Shown piece after piece: positions 10,025 through 19,625 of a DNA stretch of 43,067 nucleotides (position 1 is its first letter; each line of letters opens with the position of its first letter). Origin of the DNA: an uncultured Gammaproteobacteria bacterium (GTDB taxonomy: Bacteria; Pseudomonadota; Gammaproteobacteria; Pseudomonadales; Azotimanducaceae_A); the NCBI GenBank assembly GCA_913041025.1, contig CAJWGQ010000006.1:1-43067 (forward strand), given 5' to 3'. The notes under the pieces are model-generated. The model did no database searches and was not told the origin of the DNA. It worked only from the letters and a program-made list of their open reading frames with translations. Both the position numbers and the translations under genes were made by a program.

Positions 10025-11026
10025 GTGGCTGAGGAGCCTGGTTTGGACAGTAAAGAACTGATACTCGTAGTGTTTGGCATACTCATGTTAGTGGTTTTAG
10101 TGCATGGGTTGTGGGTTGCATGGCGCAAGAATCAAAAAAATCTCAAATTCGAGATGGTTGATTCCGTTGTCCAAGAAGATCCCGATGATATAGGGCTGTT
10201 GAGGGGTGAGTTACCTAATGGTGGCGCTCGTTTAGTAGAAAAATATGAGCAGGAGAATCTAGAAACCGCGACCTCAAACTCTCTAGATCGCGTCGAGCCC
10301 GATTTAAACACTGATGAGTCTGATCTGGGTGTGACGCCTCTTCAGGAAACCTCAAAATCTGACTCACATATGAAGATTTTGGTGCAGGAGAAGTTGGATT
10401 TTTCTGACCCTACTTCAAGTACCTCTGGTGGAAACAGATATGAAATCGCAAAAAAGAAGGTTTTGCGATCGTTAGAGCGGGTAGGTGAAATCAAGTTTCG
10501 AGATACTCGGAGGGATGCTCCGAATGAAGACAGTTTAAATATCTCAGAGCAGGTTGAAGGATTCAGTGATCAAAAAGAGGAAAGTATCGTAACGGGTGAT
10601 GTGCAGGAGTTGATCGTGCTCAATGTTCTTGCGCCTACTGGAACTTTATATCACGGCCGTTCTTTAGTAGAGGCGATGCAATCCCAAAGCCTCAAATATG
10701 GTGACATGAACATCTTTCATCGAGTGGACCAAAAGACCAAGAGCAAGTTATTCAGTGTCGCGAATGCATTGGAACCAGGCACTTTTGATTTGTCTGATTT
10801 AGATGATTTTCAGTCTTCTGGTGTCACATTTTTTATGCAGCTGCCAGCACCCAACGATCCATCTATTATATTTGACTTGATGTTAAACACTGCCAGAAAT
10901 TTGGTTCTCGAGTTAGGAGGATCCCTGAAAGATGAGCAGATGAGCGTGTTGACCGGCCAAACGGTAGAACATATGCGCCAACGAATCGCTGATTTTTCAA
11001 GACGAAGAATGTCGTTAAGAGCTTAA
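10025..11026 (+). CDS. zipA: Cell division protein ZipA
   Basis: ZipA anchors FtsZ to the inner membrane at the septum. The product has 333 residues: one N-terminal helix (about residues 9-31, ELILVVFGILMLVVLVHGLW), a basic stretch, a long acidic and polar linker of low conservation, and the globular FtsZ-binding domain from about residue 195 (VLNVLAPTGTLYHGRSLVEA) to about 325. The start is GTG at 10025; the ATG four bases before it runs into a stop after three codons. The ligA start follows the stop by six bases. The linker is variable in this family, so the identification rests on the anchor, the C-terminal domain and the smc/ligA neighbours. Confidence 0.93.
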   Translation: MAEEPGLDSKELILVVFGILMLVVLVHGLWVAWRKNQKNLKFEMVDSVVQEDPDDIGLLRGELPNGGARLVEKYEQENLETATSNSLDRVEPDLNTDESDLGVTPLQETSKSDSHMKILVQEKLDFSDPTSSTSGGNRYEIAKKKVLRSLERVGEIKFRDTRRDAPNEDSLNISEQVEGFSDQKEESIVTGDVQELIVLNVLAPTGTLYHGRSLVEAMQSQSLKYGDMNIFHRVDQKTKSKLFSVANALEPGTFDLSDLDDFQSSGVTFFMQLPAPNDPSIIFDLMLNTARNLVLELGGSLKDEQMSVLTGQTVEHMRQRIADFSRRRMSLRA

Positions 11027-13051
<2,025 letters not shown>

Positions 13052-13711
13052 CTAAGCGTCGCATGGATAGTTCTGATTGAATTTGTCTAAATATGCCATG
13101 TGCTCCAAGGGTCTTCTTGATATAGATCCGTGGCCTCCTAAAACGGGATAACCAAGAGGGACGTGGGCACAAGTGAACCAATCATCTGGAATGTCCAGTA
13201 GAGACTTAACGGACTTTTCTTCTAGGCATAAGAGGGTAGTTAGTACACAACCTAGCCCTTCGCTTCGAGCTGCCAGAAGTAGATTCTGAACGGCTGGGTA
13301 GACGGAGCCTCCGCCAACGACACTGGGCCTTTGGAGATTTTCGTCAGTAATGGTCATCTGAGAAGGGTTGAAACAAAAAACACATATAACGGGAGCTTCG
13401 TGCAGATGTTCCGATAGATAGTTGCCGGCCTCCAATCCTCTCTTTGTCTGTTTAAGTTTGTCACCTGATAATTGGTTAAGAAGGGTTTCGTAGCCTCTCG
13501 TGTACTCGATCCAATGAGGTTTGTAGAGTTCCGCAAGCTCACTCTTGCAGAGCTGATCTCTTACGACAATGATCCTCCAACATTGTCTGTTTCCGCCGCT
13601 AGGAGCCCAGGTGGCGGCTCTAAGAACTCGATGCAACACTTCGCTAGGAATAGGATCCGGTTTTAATCGGCGTACTGCTCGTAGCGTCGACATGGCATCG
13701 TATAAATCCAC
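13052..13711 (-). CDS. Nitroreductase family flavoprotein
   Basis: This is a member of the FMN-dependent nitroreductase superfamily, which reduces nitro groups, quinones or other acceptors with NAD(P)H; the substrate cannot be told from sequence. The 219-residue protein shows the N-terminal FMN-binding motif (TLRAVRRLKPDPI), APSGGNRQCWRIIVV, and the late GLGCVLTTL segment. The start is GTG at 13711. It is the last gene of a three-gene run (hydrolase, DUF169, nitroreductase), 21 bases after the DUF169 stop. The company of a hydrolase and an LLM oxidoreductase nearby suggests a catabolic role, which is inference only. Confidence 0.85.
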   Translation of the reverse strand: MDLYDAMSTLRAVRRLKPDPIPSEVLHRVLRAATWAPSGGNRQCWRIIVVRDQLCKSELAELYKPHWIEYTRGYETLLNQLSGDKLKQTKRGLEAGNYLSEHLHEAPVICVFCFNPSQMTITDENLQRPSVVGGGSVYPAVQNLLLAARSEGLGCVLTTLLCLEEKSVKSLLDIPDDWFTCAHVPLGYPVLGGHGSISRRPLEHMAYLDKFNQNYPCDA

Positions 13712-13732
13712 TTGCTAATCTCCTTGAGTATA

Positions 13733-14518
13733 TTAAGCGTAACTGACTCCCATACCCGCCCTTACGTCATTATTCACGCCATATTGAGGGATCGGGTATC
13801 GAAGACCATTTCGTGAAAGCGCTTCTAGGCCCTGGATTACTTTGGGTAGATAGCTTGGAGGAATAGCCATGAGTAATTCATCTTCCATTACGCCTCCATA
13901 TCGCCTTTCAGCGAAGCAGGGAATCGAAAGACTTGGCTCTCCAGTCGAAAGAGCTCTTCCCCATGAATCTGCACAAGCGGATTCCCCGACACAACCCCAC
14001 TCCAACTTTTTGTACCCAGTCCACTGTAGACCATTGATGAAGAGAATCATCTGGGCAGGAGTGGCGTAAATTAGGCAAATATCAGGGGGATTTAACCGTC
14101 CTGCAGCCAGCGGACTAACGGCCATTGCTTTGTAATTTCCGTATTGAACAACGTCCATTGCTGCCTGATGTTCGGATGCTTCTGCTTGGTCTGCATACCA
14201 AACGCCAGCCATGCGATCCCCGGATAGCCACTCGTCGTCCCTAGGGCTTAGACCAATAACAGTGCTACATTGGGCTCCCACTAAATCATCCACTGTTATA
14301 CCTACTGTCCATCCATTTCGAGATGCCTGACCAACGATTTGGTCAGTGGTATGAATGTCTCGAGGTCTTCGAATGCGCTCAATGGATTCCATTTCTTCAA
14401 CCGAAGTGAATAGTTTCATTCCAATGGGCGTCGTCCTGAGACGAAGAAATTGGTTTAGGGCTGTTACGATCTCGGACCCATCGAAGGTTTGTTGATCGCT
14501 TGCGATAATTTCAGTCAT
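13733..14518 (-). CDS. DUF169 family protein
   Basis: This is a 261-residue protein of the DUF169 family, whose function is not established. The family start LRLRTTPIGMKLF and the central block AVSPLAAGRLNPPDICLIYATPAQ are clearly recognisable. Several cysteines stand in conserved-looking places (GAQCSTVIG, LEWGCVGESACADSW, SIPCFAERR) and might hold a metal or cofactor, which I infer only. It has no signal peptide or membrane helix, so it should be cytoplasmic. The ATG start overlaps the end of the upstream hydrolase gene by eight bases, so the two are probably translated together. Confidence 0.8.
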   Translation of the reverse strand: MTEIIASDQQTFDGSEIVTALNQFLRLRTTPIGMKLFTSVEEMESIERIRRPRDIHTTDQIVGQASRNGWTVGITVDDLVGAQCSTVIGLSPRDDEWLSGDRMAGVWYADQAEASEHQAAMDVVQYGNYKAMAVSPLAAGRLNPPDICLIYATPAQMILFINGLQWTGYKKLEWGCVGESACADSWGRALSTGEPSLSIPCFAERRYGGVMEDELLMAIPPSYLPKVIQGLEALSRNGLRYPIPQYGVNNDVRAGMGVSYA

Positions 14519-15413
14519 ACTTCTCCTCCAAAAATTCTATGCAAAGGTTTGCAAGTCTCTCAGGCTCATCATAGTGGACCATGTGTCCGGAATTTTCGAA
14601 CCAAATATGTTCAGCATTCTGAAAAACTGAGACTCGCTCTTCCATTTCCCCTTGTTGAAAATACCCTGATCTTTCACCAGAGGTTAGCTCTCTACTCCAG
14701 TATTCGTGGGACAAGGCGCCGCTCACGATACAAGTTGGACACTCAACTTGGCGCCAAAACTTCTCATTTTCCATTTGAGAAGCCCCAATGAATACTCCAT
14801 TAGCTTTTGGGTCAAAATTCCAATAGAGGAGACCGTTTGATTGGACTGTTAGGCTTGCTGCTAATTCTTTTGCACGTTCTTTATTCAATCTTGGATTATT
14901 GAGCATTAGGCGGCCAATGGCATGATCTAGGTCCTTTAATGGCCGTGACCCTTTGCGCGCATTGATGAGTCGGGATTCTAGGCTATTGCGATAGTACCGG
15001 ACGTAATCACCTTCGTTATCATCTTTTTTCGTTGGGGGACCTAGCCCCTCTACGAGCATCAAGCACCTGATTGTTTCAGGGAAAAGAGCGCTATAACGAG
15101 ATGCGATGTGGCCCCCCAGACTGTGACCAAATAGAGCACAGGATCCCTTTGTTAAAGTGGCGATGATTTCATGAAGATCGCCGAGGAAATCTGGCATGTG
15201 ATAAGAATTGAAGTGAGGGCTTGCCCCGTGCCCTCTAAGATCGGGGATCAACACGAGATAGTTTTTAGAGAGTTCAACTCCCAGGGTAAAGAGAGACTTA
15301 GCCGAGTCTCGTAGCCCATGGACCAAAACTATGGGTTTCGTTTCATTATTCCCCATAGTGAATACGTTTAATTCAATTTCACCCGATGGGACGGTCGCTT
15401 CTTTGACAACCAT
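14511..15413 (-). CDS. Alpha/beta-fold hydrolase
   Basis: This is a serine hydrolase of the alpha/beta fold with 300 residues. Seen are the oxyanion segment VLVHGLRDSAKS (residues 30-40), the nucleophile elbow GHSLGGH with S98, and the catalytic histidine H277 in ENSGHMVHYDEPERL. PDLRGHG at 58-63 is also classic for epoxide hydrolase, haloalkane dehalogenase or C-C hydrolase relatives. The exact substrate is unknown. It is the first gene of the minus-strand run with DUF169 and nitroreductase. An inverted repeat in the 81-base upstream gap could be an operator for this gene and the divergent one. Confidence 0.88.
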   Translation of the reverse strand: MVVKEATVPSGEIELNVFTMGNNETKPIVLVHGLRDSAKSLFTLGVELSKNYLVLIPDLRGHGASPHFNSYHMPDFLGDLHEIIATLTKGSCALFGHSLGGHIASRYSALFPETIRCLMLVEGLGPPTKKDDNEGDYVRYYRNSLESRLINARKGSRPLKDLDHAIGRLMLNNPRLNKERAKELAASLTVQSNGLLYWNFDPKANGVFIGASQMENEKFWRQVECPTCIVSGALSHEYWSRELTSGERSGYFQQGEMEERVSVFQNAEHIWFENSGHMVHYDEPERLANLCIEFLEEKYD

Positions 15414-15423
15414 TATTGAGGCC

Positions 15424-15453
15424 TCGCTAAAATTATTTTCTGATTAGTAGCGA
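15424..15453. promoter_or_regulatory. Inverted repeat in the divergent promoter region
   Basis: TCGCTA (15424-15429) and TAGCGA (15448-15453) are exact inverted six-base arms around an AT-rich 18-base centre. They lie 11 bases upstream of the hydrolase start and 42 bases before the divergent gene. It could be an operator; the arms are short, so chance is possible. Confidence 0.3.
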
Positions 15454-15494
15454 AATTCTAATGGCATCTTCTCAGAAGTCTAAAAGGAAAAATA

Positions 15495-16289
15495 TTGAAA
15501 ATAGTCTTACCAGCGAATAACTACTTCATTATGCTAGCGTTGTGTTATTTGTTGATGTTTTGTTGGTTGCAAGCAATGTCTAGTTTTCTTAGATTTGTTT
15601 TTATTGGCTCTTTTGTAACCATTTTGATCGGTGGTGGGACCTATCTTTTCGCTGGGCCTACTTTTTTTCAATTGGTTTCTCTGACTAAGCAATCCGATGA
15701 TCAATATCTTGTGGTCGGCTTTGCTTCAACGTCTGATCTCAGTGGCCTAAAAAGAGATCCCTTTGACGGGCAAACAACCCTATTTGAATCTGAAGAGGGT
15801 ACTTTGCTTGCAGATCTGAAATTCGATTTCGAGATACAAGGGTTTTCAAAACAAACAGAAAAAAGGCTGATGGTCTATGGTTTTCCATCACATGAAAGGT
15901 ATTTGTATGCGATCACAAATATGTCCAATGTCTTCCAAGAGGAGCCAGCTTATATTCCTGAATCCGCTCGGTTTAGCGACTATGCATCCATTGCAAAGGA
16001 ATCTCTCAGTAATCTATTAATATGCAGAATCTCAGGAGAAGATTCAAAAGATGTAGCGGCAGCTGCAGTTGAGAATCTTGAGAAAGTGATAAAACGGCAT
16101 GGTGGACATGAAGTCTTTGGATTTCTTGAACCGATCGTTGAGCATGACAGGAAATGGCAATCCATTTGGGCCTTTAATTTAGGGGGTCGAGATTCAGCAG
16201 TGGAGCTGCTGGAGTCCCCTGTTTTTCAAAGTGAGATTGTTCTAGCGAGCACCCTAGTCAATGATTTGAGCTTGGCTTTTTACAGATAG
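15495..16289 (+). CDS. Hypothetical membrane-anchored protein
   Basis: I do not recognise this 264-residue protein with certainty. It begins with one or two hydrophobic segments (about residues 10-28 and 31-50), followed by a soluble part that should face the periplasm. Two similar stretches are suggested (YLVVGFASTSDLSGL and SIWAFNLGGRDSAVELLESP). The second one vaguely resembles DUF1330/antibiotic-monooxygenase-like ferredoxin folds. The TTG start at 15495 has AAAAGGA six bases upstream. In-frame ATGs at 15531 and 15576 are alternatives without a clear ribosome site. A 19-codon open frame (ATG 15461 to stop 15520) overlaps the start in another frame. Its 3' end overlaps the convergent methyltransferase gene by ten bases. 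Confidence 0.6.
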   Translation: MKIVLPANNYFIMLALCYLLMFCWLQAMSSFLRFVFIGSFVTILIGGGTYLFAGPTFFQLVSLTKQSDDQYLVVGFASTSDLSGLKRDPFDGQTTLFESEEGTLLADLKFDFEIQGFSKQTEKRLMVYGFPSHERYLYAITNMSNVFQEEPAYIPESARFSDYASIAKESLSNLLICRISGEDSKDVAAAAVENLEKVIKRHGGHEVFGFLEPIVEHDRKWQSIWAFNLGGRDSAVELLESPVFQSEIVLASTLVNDLSLAFYR

Positions 16290-16945
16290 TTCTTTTTTGA
16301 GGAATAGAAAGTTACCTCTTTATATTCGTCAAATTCTCCAAGATTCGGAAGAGTTAACATTTCCATCTTATTGAAAATTTTGAAACGACTGTCTTCGAGA
16401 TTATTTATTCTCGAATCTGAAATAATCAGCTCTTCAGTGCGCCCTAGAGCGACTTCAATGAGAGCGAAATTATTCTTATCGTAGAGCACGTCCGCCATAA
16501 ACATAAGAGACACTCGTTTTGAAATCTTATCGAGACTGTCAACCAAACTCACTTCTACTTTATTAATGTGACAGTTTAGTTCAGTCGCTTTCAAAGCATC
16601 TGGGTCGATATCGCATGCCCAAACCTCTCGGGCACCTGCTTTTTTTGCTGCAATCGCGACGACTCCAGAACCGGTTCCTAAATCGCATATGGTCCTATCT
16701 AATACAAGGTTAGGATTGCTCAGAATATACGAGGCGGTTGCGAGGCCGCTTCCCCAACAAAATGCCCAATAAGCGGGTTTTCTTATAACCGCCTTCATGG
16801 TGTCAGCATCGAGAGGGCCTGTGGGGAAGTCGCTATTGATAAGCCCTAGATGCAGTGAAGGAAGACCTGGTAGAGAGACTATTTCTATGTAGGCCTCGGG
16901 AAGAGTTGATTTAAGCCGGTGATTTACCTCTCGGAGTAATTTCAA
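16280..16945 (-). CDS. Class I SAM-dependent methyltransferase, ETF-beta lysine methyltransferase-like
   Basis: This 221-residue protein has a clear Rossmann methyltransferase core: motif I CDLGTGSGVVAIAA, the acidic end of strand 2 (VWACDIDPDAL) and a later MADVLYD block. The preceding AYWAFCWGSGLATASYIL segment and the DVLYD motif are typical of the METTL20/ETFBKMT group, whose bacterial members methylate lysines of electron-transfer flavoprotein beta. Ribosomal protein L11 methyltransferase is more distant. The assignment to ETF-beta is inference, but an acyl-CoA dehydrogenase gene, a class of enzyme that passes electrons to ETF, lies 4.5 kb downstream. The start is TTG at 16945. Confidence 0.75.
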   Translation of the reverse strand: MKLLREVNHRLKSTLPEAYIEIVSLPGLPSLHLGLINSDFPTGPLDADTMKAVIRKPAYWAFCWGSGLATASYILSNPNLVLDRTICDLGTGSGVVAIAAKKAGAREVWACDIDPDALKATELNCHINKVEVSLVDSLDKISKRVSLMFMADVLYDKNNFALIEVALGRTEELIISDSRINNLEDSRFKIFNKMEMLTLPNLGEFDEYKEVTFYSSKKNYL

Positions 16946-17100
16946 TTGTTAAGTTCCATGCATGGTTTGAGAGCTCTGATTTCTGGCTCTGTATTACCAA
17001 TATTTTCTAAGGACAAGAGTTTTCAATTGCTCTTTCTGTCTAGCGCAAGCGTTATCCGCCGAGTATATTAAATCCTAACCAAATTAGTATCGAGAGAAGT

Positions 17101-18663
17101 ATGTCCGAAGTGGTCAAAGATAGAAGCGGGGCTGAGAGTTTGGTCCAAACTCTAGTGGATTCGCAGGTTGATGTTTGTTTCGCTAATCCTGGAACATCGG
17201 AGATGCATTTTGTTGCTGCTCTAGATACGAATCCAGAGATGCGATGTGTTTTGGGATTATTTGAAGGTGTAGTGACCGGTGCAGCCGATGGTTATGGCCG
17301 CATGTCGGGTTTGCCAGCAGCAACTCTTACTCATTTGGGTCCCGGTTTTGGTAACGGATGGGCTAATTTACACAATGCAAAAAAGGCCAGAACTCCGGTG
17401 GTTAACGTAGTAGGTGATCATGCAACCTACCACCGTAAGTACGATGCGCCGTTGACCTCTGATGTAGAGGGAGTCGCTAGTCCTGTGTCCGGATGGGTAA
17501 AAGTTTCCCAATCCGCGGATGACGTGGCGGCAGATGGCGCTGAGGCGGTTGAAGCTGCGCTTAAACCGCCTGGGCAAGTAGCAACGCTGATACTTCCTGC
17601 GGATACGGCTTGGAACAGGACTTCCGCGATTGCAAAGCCAGCATCTCCTTCGTCTGCCAAGGCTTATGACCAGAACGCGGTAGACGAAGTTGCCTCGGTT
17701 TTAAAGGGCGATGAGCCGTGTGTGATCTTGATGAACGGCCATATCACGTCAGAAAAATCGGAGTTAGCGGACAGGATTGCCCAGGCAACCGGAGCCAGAG
17801 TAATCATGGACACGTTTATCCCGAGACTTCAAAGGGGGGCTGGTAGAGCTGAATTATTGCGATTGCCATATTTTGGGGAACAAGCTGCAGAGGTGCTGGC
17901 AGGGACTCGTCACATCATTTTATGTAGTAGCCAAGCACCCGTTACGTTTTTTGCGTACCCAGAAAAGCCGAATTGGTTGACTCCGGAAGGCTGTGAGTTG
18001 CACACCCTGGTCGAGCGAGATGAAGATGTGGTTGGCGCATTGGAAGCACTTGCAGAAAAAATTGGTGCAGATGGAGTTGAGGCAAATCTTGTTACGCTTG
18101 AACGACCGGAGCTTCCCAAAGGAGAGCTTAATCCTATGTCTATTGGTGCATCACTGGCGCACCTTTTCCCGGAAGACGCGATAGTAGTTGATGAGGGAGG
18201 GACCTGTGGCGGAGGCGCGACAATGTTGACTAGAACTTGTCCTCCCCATGACTGGTTAATGCTGACGGGTGGTTCTATAGGGTATGGATTGCCCTGCGCA
18301 ACCGGAGCGGCAGTGGCCTCGCCAGATCGGCGGGTTATCTGTTTGCAGGCAGATGGTGGCGGAATGTACACCGTTCAGGCTCTATGGACGCAAGCTAGGG
18401 AGCGACTGGATGTGACGACCATCATCTTTGCCAATCAGAAGTATTCGATACTTCAGATCGAGTTTGGTCGCGTCGGCGCCCACAATCCTGGACCTAAGGC
18501 AATGAGCATGCTGGATTTGGGGAATCCGGAATTAAATTGGGTATCATTGGCTGAGGGAATGGGAGTGCCTGCTTGGCGAGTAAGAACTGCAGAAGAGTTT
18601 AACAAGGCCTTGGCTGAATCTCTGAGGACTCCAGGGCCCACATTGATCGAAGCGATGATCTAG
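17101..18663 (+). CDS. Thiamine diphosphate-dependent enzyme, acetolactate synthase large subunit-like
   Basis: This 520-residue enzyme has the three-domain build of the pyruvate oxidase/acetolactate synthase family. The catalytic glutamate is E55 in LFEGVVTGAADGYGRM. The ThDP/metal motif near residue 416 reads ADGGG followed about 25 residues later by FANQ, in place of the usual GDG...NN. GFGNGWANLHNA and GDHATYHRKYDAPL resemble enzymes commonly annotated as acetolactate synthase that act outside branched-chain synthesis. No regulatory small subunit (IlvH) follows, so biosynthetic acetolactate synthase is unlikely; a 2-keto acid or hydroxyacyl lyase or decarboxylase is more likely. It heads a + strand cluster with an LLM oxidoreductase and a PhyH-like protein. 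Confidence 0.82.
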   Translation: MSEVVKDRSGAESLVQTLVDSQVDVCFANPGTSEMHFVAALDTNPEMRCVLGLFEGVVTGAADGYGRMSGLPAATLTHLGPGFGNGWANLHNAKKARTPVVNVVGDHATYHRKYDAPLTSDVEGVASPVSGWVKVSQSADDVAADGAEAVEAALKPPGQVATLILPADTAWNRTSAIAKPASPSSAKAYDQNAVDEVASVLKGDEPCVILMNGHITSEKSELADRIAQATGARVIMDTFIPRLQRGAGRAELLRLPYFGEQAAEVLAGTRHIILCSSQAPVTFFAYPEKPNWLTPEGCELHTLVERDEDVVGALEALAEKIGADGVEANLVTLERPELPKGELNPMSIGASLAHLFPEDAIVVDEGGTCGGGATMLTRTCPPHDWLMLTGGSIGYGLPCATGAAVASPDRRVICLQADGGGMYTVQALWTQARERLDVTTIIFANQKYSILQIEFGRVGAHNPGPKAMSMLDLGNPELNWVSLAEGMGVPAWRVRTAEEFNKALAESLRTPGPTLIEAMI

Positions 18664-18686
18664 ACAATATTGAAGCGGAGAGAAAT

Positions 18687-19616
18687 ATGAAATTTGGAGC
18701 TCAAGTTGGGGTGTATCGAAATACCTGGGAAGAGATAGCCAGTGTTGCCAAAACGATGGATCAAGGCCGCTGGGACAGTATTTGGTTCGCTGACCATTTC
18801 ATACCTCCTCCTGGCCGACCCGAAGAAGAGCACTTGACAGCGCACGAGGGATTTACGGTTTTATCGGCGGTTGCGGCGATGACGGAGCGACTTCGCATGG
18901 GGCATCTGGTCTTAGGAAACACCTATCGTAATCCAGGACTGGTCGCAAAGATGGCTTCAACTGTTGATCATATTAGTCAGGGACGCTTCGTATTGGGGAT
19001 AGGAGCTGCGTGGTTTAAACGTGAGCATGAAGCGTACGGCTGGGACTTCCCATCGATGAAGGAACGACAGGACAGGTTTGAAGAAGCATGCGCCTTAATC
19101 AGGGGATTGTTTTTGTCTGACGAGCCCGTGGACTTTCAGGGAACTTACTACAAATTGGATAAAGCGCCTCTTTCCCCGGCATGTTTCCAGGGCCCACATA
19201 TTCCCATTCTTGTTGGAGGTACCGGCGAGAAGAGAACTCTACGTACGCTTGCAAGATACGGGGATATTATGAATTTAGACGGTTGGGCTGGAGGCCCTAT
19301 GACCGCCGAGTATTTTCAACACAAAGTAGGGGTGTTGACCAAACACTGTGAGGATTGGGGAAGGGATCCATCTGAAATCAAAAAGACAGTACTGATGCCA
19401 ACCCTAGTCAGTGATGATGGAGACCAAGTCGAGGCTTTTGTGAAAGGCAGAAACCTGGGTGAGGGAACGGCTGCAGGCCCCAAAAATATGGTTATTGATC
19501 GCATAGGTGAGTTGATTGATGCTGGCGCCGAGGAAGTCATGTTAGGTGGTATATCAACCGTGTTGCCTGAAAATTTTCAATACATTGACGAGGAAATTCT
19601 TTCTGCTTTCGATTAG
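18687..19616 (+). CDS. LLM-class (luciferase-like) flavin/F420-dependent oxidoreductase
   Basis: This 309-residue TIM-barrel protein belongs to the bacterial luciferase superfamily. Motifs seen are DSIWFADHF, GHLVLGNTYRNPGLVAKMASTVDHIS, GRFVLGIGAAWFKREHEAYGWDFPS, and IPILVGGTGEKRTLRTLARYGD, a pattern most common among proteins annotated as F420-dependent. Whether it uses F420 or FMN cannot be decided from the sequence alone. No F420 biosynthesis gene is in the window. The gene starts with ATG 23 bases after the ThDP enzyme, with GGAGAG upstream, and ends nine bases before the PhyH-like gene, so the three form an operon. Confidence 0.85.
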   Translation: MKFGAQVGVYRNTWEEIASVAKTMDQGRWDSIWFADHFIPPPGRPEEEHLTAHEGFTVLSAVAAMTERLRMGHLVLGNTYRNPGLVAKMASTVDHISQGRFVLGIGAAWFKREHEAYGWDFPSMKERQDRFEEACALIRGLFLSDEPVDFQGTYYKLDKAPLSPACFQGPHIPILVGGTGEKRTLRTLARYGDIMNLDGWAGGPMTAEYFQHKVGVLTKHCEDWGRDPSEIKKTVLMPTLVSDDGDQVEAFVKGRNLGEGTAAGPKNMVIDRIGELIDAGAEEVMLGGISTVLPENFQYIDEEILSAFD

Positions 19617-19625
19617 GTTAAAAAG

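Noticed and set aside
16946..17100. Gap upstream of the ThDP gene searched for a tRNA, small RNA or promoter
   Set aside because: No cloverleaf or terminator is visible; TATATT at 17064-17069 could be a -10 box but has no -35 partner.
17910..18371. 153-codon - strand frame opposite the ThDP enzyme
   Set aside because: Proline- and serine-rich antisense of a well-supported gene; no start signal or family resemblance.
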